DNA of 25,418 nucleotides from Verrucomicrobia bacterium UBA3750 (GCA_002371755.1 DFGM01000170.1:23314-48731); one strand, 5' to 3'; shown: positions 6,653 through 14,930, counted from the stretch's first letter. Program-made: numbers and translations. The notes: generated by a model not told the origin, from the sequence alone.

Positions 6653-7404
6653 GTACGATATTGGCATTGATGTTCGCGCAATCGCTTTTTGGCGCACTTG
6701 GGCAGCCGGAAGAGGTGTCTGCGCCGGTTGAGGCGAAAGTCGAGGCACTCGCGCCGGTCGCGCCGGTCGAGGTGGCGTCCGCGCCTGAAGAACCCGCAGG
6801 AGAGCCGGTGCCGGCTTCCGTGGCGGAAGTGACGGTGGAAAAAGCCGCGCCCGCGCCCGAAGAACCCGCACCCGCGCCCGTGCCCGAAGAGCCCGCTCCG
6901 GCGCCGGCGGCGGATGCGGAGGAGGCGCCTCCGGCCAAGCCTGCGGATGGCGCAGCTGCCGCTCTTCCGCGCAGCGTGAAGATTACGAGCGACCGCACCG
7001 ATTACGATCGCCGCGAGGGCGTAATCATGTTCGACAGGAATGTATTCGTGGATGACGATGAATACAAGATGCATTCCGACCAGCTCTACGTGTTTCTCGA
7101 CGGCACGAACGAGCTTAAGAGGATTGTGGCGATTGGCAACGTCTCCATCACGAACGAGACGCGCGTGGGTTCCTGCGCCAAGGCTGCCTACACGAAGAGC
7201 GTGGGCAAGGTGGTGATGTATGGCGACGGGGGCGGGAAGAATGCAAAGCTTGCCGACTACGGCAAGCGCAAGAGCCAGGTGGAAGGACGCAAGATCACGT
7301 TTTGGATAGATTCCGAACAGGTCGAGGTGGAAGGCAGCACCGTTACGCTGGATGCGGGCGGATTCGGCGGCAAGGACGGCGCCAGGAAACTTCTCGGAAA
7401 ATAG
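6649..7404 (+). CDS. lptA: LptA-like OstA-domain protein with Pro/Ala/Glu-rich linker
   Basis: A 251-residue predicted periplasmic protein. A short hydrophobic N terminus (residues 1-18) is followed by a low-complexity linker (19-107) rich in Pro, Ala and Glu, with repeats such as EEPAPAP. An OstA/LptA-type domain covers 109-251 (KITSDRTDYDRREGVIMFDRNV, HSDQLYVFL, RIVAIGNVSI, AAYTKSVGKVVMYGDG). LptA forms the periplasmic bridge carrying LPS to LptD. The start is GTG at 6649, overlapping the preceding stop as GTGA, with GGAGGG upstream. The linker is not usual for LptA and makes the protein longer than the E. coli one (185 residues). It may tether the domain to the inner membrane if the N terminus is not cleaved. 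Confidence 0.7.
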   Translation: MSTILALMFAQSLFGALGQPEEVSAPVEAKVEALAPVAPVEVASAPEEPAGEPVPASVAEVTVEKAAPAPEEPAPAPVPEEPAPAPAADAEEAPPAKPADGAAAALPRSVKITSDRTDYDRREGVIMFDRNVFVDDDEYKMHSDQLYVFLDGTNELKRIVAIGNVSITNETRVGSCAKAAYTKSVGKVVMYGDGGGKNAKLADYGKRKSQVEGRKITFWIDSEQVEVEGSTVTLDAGGFGGKDGARKLLGK

Positions 7405-7417
7405 TCACGCTTGTCAG

Positions 7418-8224
7418 ATGCAGGAGAATGAAGATATAGTGACCCGCGCCATGCGGGAAATGGCCGAAGAAAAGGCAGCCGTGCTTGATAAGGGCGCGGC
7501 CGAGCCGGATTTGGTCGCGACAGGGCTTGTCAAGATCTATGGAGACCGCACGGTCGTAAACGGCATGGATGTGGCGTGCTCGTGCGGCGAAGTCGTGGGG
7601 CTGCTCGGGCCGAACGGCGCCGGAAAGACTACTACCTTCTATATGGTGGTGGGGCTCGTGAAGCCCGATGGCGGCAAGGTGACGTTCAGGGGCGAGGATA
7701 TCACCGCGCTCCCCGTCTATCAGCGCGCACGCAAGGGGCTCGGCTATCTCGCGCAGGAGGCGAGCACGTTCCGCAAGCTCTCGGTCTGGGATAATGTGAT
7801 GGCGATTCTCGAGACTCTTCCGCTCAAATCCAAGGAGCGCAAGGCGAGGGCACAGGCCCTGCTCGAGCCGTTCGATTTGATGAAAGTGGCCAAACAGCCG
7901 GCCTATACGCTTTCCGGAGGCGAGAGACGGAAACTGGAAATCGCGCGCGCCCTGGTGCGCGACCCTGCGATATTGATGCTGGATGAACCCTTCGCCGGCG
8001 TAGACCCGCTTTCCGTGAACGAAATCCAGGATATCGTCCGCTCCCTGGCCAAGAGGGGGCTCGGAATCATCATAACCGACCATAACGTGCGCGAAACCCT
8101 CTCCGTCGTGGACAGGGCCTACATGGTGAGCGACGGCAGGCTTTTGAAGGAAGGTACGCCCGCCACCCTGGTTGCCGATAGCGAAGTGCGCGCGCGTTAT
8201 CTTGGCGAATCTTTCAGAATGTGA
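7418..8224 (+). CDS. lptB: LPS export ABC transporter ATP-binding protein
   Basis: About 268 residues, the cytoplasmic ATPase that powers LPS extraction by LptFG. All motifs are present (numbered from the ATG at 7418): Walker A GPNGAGKTT (64-72), Q-loop Q103, signature LSGGE (155-159), Walker B ILMLDEP (175-181) and H-loop H202. The LptB-specific look of the sequence (GLLGPNGAGKTTTFYMVVGL and LDEPFAGVDP) and its place after two OstA-fold genes support the name. The start is uncertain: ATG 7418 lies just after the lptA stop but has a weak ribosome site, while GTG 7439 has AGGAG 12 nt upstream. The protein carries about 30 extra N-terminal residues before the ATPase fold. LptF and LptG are not in the window. 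Confidence 0.93.
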   Translation: MQENEDIVTRAMREMAEEKAAVLDKGAAEPDLVATGLVKIYGDRTVVNGMDVACSCGEVVGLLGPNGAGKTTTFYMVVGLVKPDGGKVTFRGEDITALPVYQRARKGLGYLAQEASTFRKLSVWDNVMAILETLPLKSKERKARAQALLEPFDLMKVAKQPAYTLSGGERRKLEIARALVRDPAILMLDEPFAGVDPLSVNEIQDIVRSLAKRGLGIIITDHNVRETLSVVDRAYMVSDGRLLKEGTPATLVADSEVRARYLGESFRM

Positions 8225-8252
8225 CAACAAACCCAAAGAAAGGAGCAAGCAA

Positions 8253-8588
8253 ATGAGCATAGAAGTGACAATGCGCCACAGCGACGTGAGGATAGAGTCG
8301 CTAAAGGAATACGCCGAGAAGCGCATGGCCCGTCTCAAGGAGAATTTCCCGAAGGTGACGAAAGTTTCCATCGTGATCGACGTGGACGTGAAGAAGCACA
8401 TGTACATGGCCGAAGTGGTGGCGAACCGTCTGGGCGAAGTGGCCGTTGGGGCGAAGGAGTTCTCCGAGAGCGCCAAGAGCGTGATCGATACTGCGGCAGC
8501 GAGGGCGGAGCGCCAGCTTCTCAGGATGCGCGTGAAGGCGCGCAAGGGCACCGTGCGCAAGCAGCGTGCGGCTTCCGCCAAGAACTGA
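8253..8588 (+). CDS. hpf: Ribosome hibernation promoting factor, short form
   Basis: A 111-residue protein of the HPF/YfiA (RaiA) family. It binds the 30S subunit and stabilises inactive ribosomes in slow growth. It has the usual start SIEVTMRHSDVRIESLKEYAEKR, the central VSIVIDVDVKKHMYMAEVV strands, and a basic tail. It lacks the extra C-terminal dimerisation domain of long HPF. A longer frame exists upstream, but the ATG at 8253 is supported by AAAGGAG 7 nt before it and by homology at the N terminus. It lies between lptB and hprK. In many proteobacteria the same position follows rpoN, which is missing here. Confidence 0.92.
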   Translation: MSIEVTMRHSDVRIESLKEYAEKRMARLKENFPKVTKVSIVIDVDVKKHMYMAEVVANRLGEVAVGAKEFSESAKSVIDTAAARAERQLLRMRVKARKGTVRKQRAASAKN

Positions 8589-8640
8589 TTGAACCATCCG
8601 CAGGGCATCCGCGCCCCGGACAGGGAGAGGTAAAAGCGAA

Positions 8641-9630
8641 ATGGACGCAGAGAGTCCAAACAAAGCGCAGGAGGTGCGCAGCTTCACCGTGGCCGACTTT
8701 TTGAAAGCCGGCGCGGCGAAGCTTTCGCTTGAAGTCCTTGCCGGGGCGAATGCTTTGGAGCGGGAGATTGCCGAGCCCATCCTGAACAGGCCGGGCTTGG
8801 CGCTCACCGGCTTTTTCGATCACTTCGAGAGGCGCCGCATCCAGTTGATAGGCAATGCGGAGGCAGCTTACCTCTATTCGCTTTCGCCTGAAGAACGGCG
8901 CAGGCGCGTGACGGAGTTTCTCGGCAGGAAACCCGCTGCGGTCGTTTTCACGGGCGGCCACCGCCCGGTGCCGGAATGCCTGCCCGTCGCCGGAGAATAC
9001 GGCGTGCCGATTCTCGGTACGCCCATTGAGACGCGCCCGTTTACGCACGACTCGCTTTTCATCCTCGATAGACTCTCTTCGCCTCGCACGAAGATCTACG
9101 GCACGATGATGGAGGTGTGCGGCCTCGGGGTGCTCTTCCAGGGGGCTCCCGGTCTCGGCAAGAGCGAAACCGCACTCGGCCTCATGCGCCGCGGCTACGC
9201 CCTCATTGCCGACGACCTCACCTGCATCAGAAAGGATTCTGCCGAAGGAAGGCTTTTCGGTTCCGCCAGCAACGCCACGGCCGGTTTCATGGAAATACGC
9301 GGAATCGGCATCATCGACGTGCTGGGCATTTTCGGCGTGGACGCAATCCGCGGCGAGAAATGCCTGGATTTGGTAATCACTTTCAAGCCTCTCGACGAAG
9401 TGCGCGACGTGGTGGACCGCATCGGACAAAAACAGCCGCCGAAGGACATCCTCGGCATCAAGGTGCCGAATATCCTGCTGCCGGTTTCTGAAGGACGCGA
9501 CCTCGTCAACCTCGTCGAGACTGCAGCACAGCAACACAAACTCATTTTGGCCGGAGACGATCCGGCCGCAAACCTTTCCAAGCGTCTGCGTAGCCGCGCC
9601 ATCGGCGCCGCCGACAAACCAAACATCTAA
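8641..9630 (+). CDS. hprK: HPr kinase/phosphorylase
   Basis: A 329-residue bifunctional enzyme that phosphorylates the regulatory serine of HPr and removes that phosphate. It has a weakly conserved N-terminal domain (about 12-130), a P-loop GAPGLGKS (168-175), the acidic pair D191-D192 (LIADD) and the HPrK signature MEIRGIGIIDV (217-227). The usual P-loop is GDSGxGKS, so AP replaces DS. The HG motif before the P-loop, whose His lies in the active site of well-studied enzymes, reads IYGTMMEV with Y153 at that place. The start ATG is preceded by GGGAGAGG. The gene is followed at once by its substrate gene ptsH, whose serine site is intact, so it is likely functional. Confidence 0.92.
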   Translation: MDAESPNKAQEVRSFTVADFLKAGAAKLSLEVLAGANALEREIAEPILNRPGLALTGFFDHFERRRIQLIGNAEAAYLYSLSPEERRRRVTEFLGRKPAAVVFTGGHRPVPECLPVAGEYGVPILGTPIETRPFTHDSLFILDRLSSPRTKIYGTMMEVCGLGVLFQGAPGLGKSETALGLMRRGYALIADDLTCIRKDSAEGRLFGSASNATAGFMEIRGIGIIDVLGIFGVDAIRGEKCLDLVITFKPLDEVRDVVDRIGQKQPPKDILGIKVPNILLPVSEGRDLVNLVETAAQQHKLILAGDDPAANLSKRLRSRAIGAADKPNI

Positions 9631-9649
9631 CCAAAAGGAGATGCACAAC

Positions 9650-9937
9650 ATGGCCGACGAAAAAATAACAAGGGAGTTCAAGCTCCTCAACAAGTACGGG
9701 ATGCACGTGCGCCCGGCCGGTCTTTTCGCCAAAACCGCAAGCAGGTTCGACGCGGATGTCGAAGTCGAAAAGGATGGCAACGTGGTGGCCGGCAAGTCCA
9801 TCATGGCGCTCATGACCCTGGAGGCGACCTGCGGCTCGATTCTTAAAGTCACGGCGACCGGTCCCGAAGCCCAAGAGGTGCTTGATGAACTTGAAGCGCT
9901 TGTCGCGCGCAAGTTCGACATCCCGGATGAGCAGTAA
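9650..9937 (+). CDS. ptsH: Phosphocarrier protein HPr
   Basis: A 95-residue small phosphocarrier. The EI-phosphorylated histidine is H19 in KYGMHVRPAGLFAKTA, and the HprK target serine is S50 in GKSIMALMTLEA. The sequence differs from the classic GLHARPA (M18 and V20) and recalls the NPr/nitrogen-type proteins, but the serine site is of the HprK-controlled type. The start is ATG 9650: an ATG 9 nt earlier is in frame but abuts the ribosome site AAAAGGAG (9633-9640), which leaves no spacing. It lies between hprK and ptsI, so all three relay proteins are made together. Confidence 0.95.
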   Translation: MADEKITREFKLLNKYGMHVRPAGLFAKTASRFDADVEVEKDGNVVAGKSIMALMTLEATCGSILKVTATGPEAQEVLDELEALVARKFDIPDEQ

Positions 9938-9944
9938 GGCGCAG

Positions 9945-11714
9945 ATGGAGGTCATTTCCGGCCTGGCTACAGCTCGCGGTTTTGCCGCGGGTCCGGTCTT
10001 CGTGTATCGCGGAGACGGCGATATCCCCGTGCCGGAATACCTGCTGGAGGAGGGTGCGCAAGATGCCGAGATGCAACGCTTGGCCGCATCCATGCTCCAG
10101 ACCCGCCACTATCTCGAAGATATGATTTCCACCTTGCGCGAACGCACGGGGCGCAAGGATATACGCGTCTTCGAATGCCATCTGATGATTCTCGAAGACC
10201 CCTTCCTCATGGGCGAGATTGAGAACTGGATTCGCAAGGGTCGTCTCAACGCCGAAGCCGCCGTGCGCAAGGTCTTTTCGGCTCACCGGGCTCAGTTCGG
10301 GAAAATGAACGACTCGTATCTTAAAGAGAGAGTCCACGACCTCGACGACGTCGAAAGACGCCTCTTGAAATCGCTTTCCGGCTCTTCGCAGGAGCCATAC
10401 ATGGAGCTCAAAGCGCCATCTATTGTCGTTGCCGACGATCTTACGCCGTCCGAGACGGTGCAGCTGCCCCAGGAATACGTGCTTGGCTTCGCCACCAATG
10501 GCGGCTCCACTACAAGCCATGTCGCTCTGCTTGCCAGAGCCCTTGCCATCCCGGCCGTGACTGGACTTGGAGATGTCACTTCCCGCGTGACGGCAGGCGA
10601 AACCATGCTTCTGGACGGCACCAACGGCAACGTGACCATCAATCCCGACGAAGCGAAGGCGAAAGAGTTCGAGCATCTGATGCGCCGCCACAGGCTGCTC
10701 ACCCGGTCTTGCGCGGCAGGCACGCCTGCCGGAACGCTAAAGGATGGCGGGAACGTGCTCATCTTCGCGAATCTACATCCCGGAATCGCCTTCGAGGCTG
10801 CAAAGGATCAGGGGGCGCGAGGCGTGGGGCTCTACAGAAGCGAATATCTATGGCTCAACCACGAGACCGAACCTGGCGAAGAAGAGCAGTACGAGGCTTA
10901 CAAAAAAGCAGCAAAGTTCGCTTCTTCCCTCGGGCCGGACGCTTCCATCACAATCCGCGTCCTCGATATCGGCGGCGACAAGGTGGTGCGCGGCTTGACC
11001 GTGAAGGAGGCGAATCCTTTTCTAGGCAATCGTTCGATACGCTATCTCCTTTCCAACCGCGACGTGTTCTTCACCCAGCTGCGGGCAATCTTGAGGGCGT
11101 CCGCCCACGGGAACGTGAAGATAATGTATCCCATGGTCAGTTGCATGGAAGAACTTGACGAGGCGGCGAAGATTCTCTCCGAGGCCAAGGCGTCGCTTGA
11201 CGCAGAGGGCGCGGCCTACGACCGTGAGATTGAGACGGGAGCCATGATTGAAGTGCCCAGCGCCGCTCTCAATGCCGAGGCGTTCGCAAGGAAAGTCGAT
11301 TTCTTTTCCATCGGCACGAACGACCTCGTCCAATACACCATGGCTGCCGACCGCGGCAACGACATGGTCGCGCATCTTTACCAGCCTTTCAACCGCGCCA
11401 TTCTGCGTTTGGTGGAAATGACCGTGGAGGCGGCGAAGAAGCATGGTATTCCCGTGGCTGTTTGCGGCGAATCCGCGGCAGATCCCGTGGCCGGTCCCTA
11501 CTGGGCGGCCATGGGGGTCGATTGCCTTTCCATGAGCGCGACCTACATGCCGGTGATGGCGACGATTTTTTCACATTTGACGAAATCCGATCTCGAGGAA
11601 TACGCGAAGCTGCCTTCCTCGCTCCCGGTCGAGGCCACTGCCGCTGAAATCCAGACCGCCTGCAGGGCGTATATCGCCTCTAAAGTCCCCGACTTCGACG
11701 AACTCACAGCCTGA
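9945..11714 (+). CDS. ptsI: Phosphoenolpyruvate-protein phosphotransferase (EI)
   Basis: A 589-residue EI, which takes phosphate from phosphoenolpyruvate and passes it to HPr. The phosphorylated histidine is H192 in GGSTTSHVALLARAL (E. coli H189). PEP-site motifs follow: GVGLYRSEYLW, LDIGGDK, GTNDLVQYTMAADRG and the catalytic Cys region VCGESAADP. The start is ATG 9945, which is preceded by AAGG and gives the standard beginning ISGLATARGFAAGPV. An upstream ATG at 9927 is in frame and would overlap ptsH by 11 bases. It is the last gene of the plus-strand operon. No PTS permease (EIIA, EIIB or EIIC) is nearby, so a regulatory role, or distant permease genes, must be considered. Confidence 0.96.
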   Translation: MEVISGLATARGFAAGPVFVYRGDGDIPVPEYLLEEGAQDAEMQRLAASMLQTRHYLEDMISTLRERTGRKDIRVFECHLMILEDPFLMGEIENWIRKGRLNAEAAVRKVFSAHRAQFGKMNDSYLKERVHDLDDVERRLLKSLSGSSQEPYMELKAPSIVVADDLTPSETVQLPQEYVLGFATNGGSTTSHVALLARALAIPAVTGLGDVTSRVTAGETMLLDGTNGNVTINPDEAKAKEFEHLMRRHRLLTRSCAAGTPAGTLKDGGNVLIFANLHPGIAFEAAKDQGARGVGLYRSEYLWLNHETEPGEEEQYEAYKKAAKFASSLGPDASITIRVLDIGGDKVVRGLTVKEANPFLGNRSIRYLLSNRDVFFTQLRAILRASAHGNVKIMYPMVSCMEELDEAAKILSEAKASLDAEGAAYDREIETGAMIEVPSAALNAEAFARKVDFFSIGTNDLVQYTMAADRGNDMVAHLYQPFNRAILRLVEMTVEAAKKHGIPVAVCGESAADPVAGPYWAAMGVDCLSMSATYMPVMATIFSHLTKSDLEEYAKLPSSLPVEATAAEIQTACRAYIASKVPDFDELTA

Positions 11715-11720
11715 GGCTGT
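11706..11720 (+). other. Small hairpin enclosing the ptsI stop codon
   Basis: ACAGCC, then TGA, then GGCTGT forms a perfect 6-bp stem with the stop codon as its three-base loop. There is no T-run after it, so it is not a standard intrinsic terminator. The 87 bases between the ptsI and ung stops, where the two genes converge, hold no stronger terminator and no gene. Confidence 0.4.
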
Positions 11721-11801
11721 CGCATTGCGGTTTGGGCGAAACCCCGCTCCGGCATCTCTCTCGCCGTTTCCGATAGTGTAAACATCCCGTGTGGGACGGA
11801 A

Positions 11802-12482
11802 TTACGGACGAAGCCAGTTTATTGCCGGTATGCCGTGGGCTTCCAGATAGGCGTTTGCGGCGCGGAAGTGTCCGCAACCGAAAAATCCGCGATAAGCGGA
11901 TAGCGGGGAAGGGTGCGGGGCGGCGAGTACACGGTGGCGCGACTTGTCGATTTTCGCGCCTTTTTTCTGCGCGGGTGCGCCCCATAGCATGAAGACGATA
12001 TTCTCGCGCCGTGCATTGAGCGCGGATACGACGGCATCGGTGAAGCGTTCCCATCCGTGCTTCTGGTGTGAGCCGGGCATATGTTCGGCTACAGTCAGGG
12101 TGCTGTTCAGAAGGAGCACCCCTTGGTCTGCCCAGAATGAGAGGTCGCCGGAAGAGTGGTCGATGGAGCAGTCATATTCCTCTTCGAGCTCTTTATATAT
12201 ATTAAGGAGAGAGGGCGGGGGCGGGGTGGGTGCAAGTACCGAAAAGGCGAGCCCGTGCGCCTGGTTCGGCCCGTGGTATGGATCCTGACCGATTATCACC
12301 GCCTTCACTCTGTTGAACGGCGTGCGGTTGAACGCCTCGAAGATGAAGCGTCCCGGCGGGTAGCATACGCCCTTTGCGTATTCGGCTTCCACGAATGCGG
12401 CGAGTTCCTTAAAGTAGTCGCTTTCCAATTCGGGGGCAAGTTCCCTCTTCCATGAAGCGTCTAGTTCTCCCCAAACGCCCAT
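11802..12482 (-). CDS. ung: Uracil-DNA glycosylase
   Basis: A 226-residue family 1 UDG that removes uracil from DNA and starts base-excision repair. The water-activating loop GQDPYHGP (D67), the uracil-binding LLLNSTLTVAEHMPGSHQKHGW stretch and the HPSPLSAYRGFFGCGHF loop (H190) are all present. The length is normal. The usual LLLNTVLTV has a Ser in place of one residue (LLLNSTLTV), which seems minor. The ATG follows the thiN stop with no gap (TGAATG), so it is the last gene of a unit ydcF-NSS-ruvC-thiN-ung. Confidence 0.96.
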   Translation of the reverse strand: MGVWGELDASWKRELAPELESDYFKELAAFVEAEYAKGVCYPPGRFIFEAFNRTPFNRVKAVIIGQDPYHGPNQAHGLAFSVLAPTPPPPSLLNIYKELEEEYDCSIDHSSGDLSFWADQGVLLLNSTLTVAEHMPGSHQKHGWERFTDAVVSALNARRENIVFMLWGAPAQKKGAKIDKSRHRVLAAPHPSPLSAYRGFFGCGHFRAANAYLEAHGIPAINWLRP

Positions 12483-13103
12483 TCATGCCTCCTTGGCCAC
12501 ATACACATAGACGCGGCGGTTCGTTTTCACGGTGAAACTCTCTGCGCAAGTTTTGTTCAAGGTGGCGCAATACAGATTCTCGAACTTCACGCCCTCGAGC
12601 GGCCAGACGAGGCCGGTGGATGCCATCTGCGTTTCGGGATCTGTCGCGAAGATTGATACGGCAGAGCCTTCCCGGGTCTGGAAGTCCATCGCATCGTCGA
12701 CCGGCGTAAAAGTGCCGTAGGGGGTTTCGATTCTAGCACCCGCTTCCAAGGCGCGGAAGATATTGCCGAGCGAGTGGTCTTCGCGCCTGCCGCAGGCGCC
12801 ATGCACGACCATGTTCGCGTCCCAGCCGCGTTCGCGGCAGGCTGTGAAGGCTTTGGAAAGGTCGTTGTCCTCTTGGGAAGGGACTTTGCAAAGCCTTTCG
12901 CCTAGTCTGGCGGCGGATTCGCTCGAGATGGAGTCGCAATCGCCGATGACGAGGTCCGGGGCGACGGGTATTTCCGCGAGGAAACGGTCTGCCGCTCCGT
13001 CGCAAACTACGATATGAGCGGCAGAGAACGCCGCCACGCGCAGAGTGCGGGTGTCCCATTCGCCGTTTGCGACGATAACCGTGGCGCGCTCGTCGGGTTT
13101 CAC
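12483..13103 (-). CDS. thiN: Thiamine pyrophosphokinase
   Basis: A 206-residue enzyme that makes thiamine diphosphate from thiamine and ATP. Family blocks are VVCDGAADRF, APDLVIGDCDSIS, SQEDNDLSKAFTAC and GACGRREDHSLGNIFRAL, followed by a C-terminal thiamine-binding beta domain. A much longer open frame runs upstream through ruvC, but it is an artefact. The start is GTG at 13103, with AAAGGA before it, overlapping the ruvC stop as GTGA. This gives the expected N terminus (KPDERATVIVANGEWD). The link to ruvC and ung appears to be operon packing rather than shared function. Confidence 0.9.
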   Translation of the reverse strand: MKPDERATVIVANGEWDTRTLRVAAFSAAHIVVCDGAADRFLAEIPVAPDLVIGDCDSISSESAARLGERLCKVPSQEDNDLSKAFTACRERGWDANMVVHGACGRREDHSLGNIFRALEAGARIETPYGTFTPVDDAMDFQTREGSAVSIFATDPETQMASTGLVWPLEGVKFENLYCATLNKTCAESFTVKTNRRVYVYVAKEA

Positions 13104-13594
13104 ACTCTGTTCCTTTCGCCTGCGAGAATGCCGCGGGAATGTGCGTGGCAGATTGCGAGTGCAAGGGCATCGGCCGCATCGTTCTGGGGCGGCTTTTCGA
13201 GGTTGAGAAGGGTCTTGATCATGCGCTGGATCTGCTGCTTCCCTGCAAGACCATTGCCGCAGACGGACATCTTGACGCGCCTCGGTTCGTATTCGTATAT
13301 CGGCCTTCCCGCCTCGGTCGCCGCCACGATTACCGCGCCTCGCGCTTCCCCGAGAAGAAGCATCGTATTTGCGTTCTTGGCGTAGATTACCTTCTCTATG
13401 CTCACTTCGTCGGGCGCCCACTTCTCGACGAGTTCGGCAATCTTGAGGTGGATGTTGCGGATGCATTCGGATGTGGCAAGACCCTGGGCGTTGGGGATAT
13501 TGCCCCACTCGAGAGCGCGATAACGGCTTCCCGCCACTTCCATCACCCCGTATCCGGTGGATCTGAGAGAGGTATCTACGCCAAGTATGATCAT
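13100..13594 (-). CDS. ruvC: Holliday junction endonuclease RuvC
   Basis: A 164-residue resolvase that cuts Holliday junctions at the end of recombination. The acidic active-site residues are D7 (GVDTSLRSTGYG), E67 (SIEKVIY), and D139 and D142 (NDAADALALAICH). The start is ATG 13594, which gives MIILGVDTS, the standard beginning; the longer frame upstream lies inside the transporter gene. The ATG overlaps the transporter stop (ATGA), and its stop overlaps the thiN start. The ruvA and ruvB genes that usually accompany it are not in the window. Confidence 0.96.
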   Translation of the reverse strand: MIILGVDTSLRSTGYGVMEVAGSRYRALEWGNIPNAQGLATSECIRNIHLKIAELVEKWAPDEVSIEKVIYAKNANTMLLLGEARGAVIVAATEAGRPIYEYEPRRVKMSVCGNGLAGKQQIQRMIKTLLNLEKPPQNDAADALALAICHAHSRGILAGERNRV

Positions 13595-14928
13595 TTCGCC
13601 ACCAGCCCCGCCGCCAGCACCGCAATCACGAGGACGGGTATCGCCACGGCCATATGGAAGCGCAGGAAACGAGGCAGTTTGAAGCCGTCTCCCGCGTTCG
13701 CTTCTGCGAGGAACTTCATCCACCCCCAGCCGAAGGGAGATGCGACGAATATGGATTGCAAGAGCGCACCAATGGGCAGCCAAAGCTGGCTTACCGCGAA
13801 ATCCTCGATGTCTAGGACGCCGTCGAACAGTACGCACGGCACCGACGCGAGAGCCACTGCCGCGCCCACGCAAACGGCGACGGGCCGGCGGGGATCCTTC
13901 TTCATGCGCCTTGTGCGCACTTCATCCCGCATCCCGCCTATCAGGCACTCGAATACGGCGATAATCGTCGTCAGCGCGGCGAAGTCGAGAAAGAGGAAGA
14001 AGCAAAAGCCCCAGAACCTTCCGCCGTCCATCCGCGCGAACACTTCTGGAAGGACTGCGAATATGAGACCCGGCCCGCAGGAGGGTTCCACGCCGCACGA
14101 ATAGCATGCCGGGAATATGACAAGCCCGGAAAGAAGTGCGACGACGGTATCGATGGCGATTATCCAGGCCGATTCTTTTGCAAGAGAGTTTTTCTTGCCG
14201 ATGTAGCTTCCGAAGATGGTCATGCAGCCGATGCCGAGGGAGAGGGTGAAGAACGCCTGGCCCATTGCTTCCATCATGGCCCGCCACGGGTGGGCGAAGA
14301 ACCTGGCCCAATCCGGGTATAGATAGAACTTTACGCCTTCGGCGGCTCCCGGAAGCGAGAGCGCCTTCGCTGCAAGAAACACGAGAAGCGCGAGGAGCGA
14401 GACCATAAGGGCTTTCGTCACCCTTTCCACGCCTTTGGCGACGCCCGCGAAACATACCGCGGTTGCCGCAAGAACGGAGAAGAGCATCCAACCCATGCAG
14501 AGGGGCTTGTCGGCGAGAAGGGCGGCGAAAGCGCCGTGCGCATCGCCAGGGGTGGCCACGTGCGTGCCGGCGAGATAGCCGAAGGCGTATTTGGCGAGCC
14601 AGCCTGCGACGTCGGTGTAGTAGATCATCAGCACGAAGTTCCCGGCGAATATAACGGTGCCAGCTGCGCGCCAGAAGCCTTTCACGCCGGGGCGGGAGAG
14701 CTTCGCAAGCGCTCTTCCGATGCCGCGTTTCGACCCGCGCCCCACGGCAAGCTCCGCCGCAAGAAGCGGAAAGCCGAGAATGGCGAGGAAGAAAAGGTAG
14801 ACGGCTACAAACGCGGCTCCCCCGTTCTGCCCCACGACGAAAGGGAAACGCCAGACGTTCCCGAGTCCCACCGCGCATCCGGCGGCGACCATCAGAAAAC
14901 CGAATCTGCCGGAAAGCTTTTCTCTCAT
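13591..14928 (-). CDS. Sodium:neurotransmitter symporter family transporter
   Basis: A 445-residue inner-membrane protein of the LeuT/SNF family. It has the family signature in the first helix (GFLMVAAGCAVGLGNVWRFPFVVGQNGGAAF), with unwound-helix glycines that help form the sodium and substrate sites, and about 11-12 further hydrophobic stretches. Bacterial members import amino acids or related compounds with sodium. The substrate cannot be read from the sequence. The start ATG lies 2 nt after the ydcF-like stop, and its own stop overlaps ruvC, so it is co-transcribed in an apparently unrelated set of genes. Confidence 0.92.
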   Translation of the reverse strand: MREKLSGRFGFLMVAAGCAVGLGNVWRFPFVVGQNGGAAFVAVYLFFLAILGFPLLAAELAVGRGSKRGIGRALAKLSRPGVKGFWRAAGTVIFAGNFVLMIYYTDVAGWLAKYAFGYLAGTHVATPGDAHGAFAALLADKPLCMGWMLFSVLAATAVCFAGVAKGVERVTKALMVSLLALLVFLAAKALSLPGAAEGVKFYLYPDWARFFAHPWRAMMEAMGQAFFTLSLGIGCMTIFGSYIGKKNSLAKESAWIIAIDTVVALLSGLVIFPACYSCGVEPSCGPGLIFAVLPEVFARMDGGRFWGFCFFLFLDFAALTTIIAVFECLIGGMRDEVRTRRMKKDPRRPVAVCVGAAVALASVPCVLFDGVLDIEDFAVSQLWLPIGALLQSIFVASPFGWGWMKFLAEANAGDGFKLPRFLRFHMAVAIPVLVIAVLAAGLVAK

Positions 14929-14930
14929 CT

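Noticed and set aside
12483..13625. Single 380-codon frame covering thiN and much of ruvC
   Set aside because: The first part reads ruvC DNA in the wrong frame. The real thiN starts at GTG 13103 with a ribosome site and an overlap with the ruvC stop.
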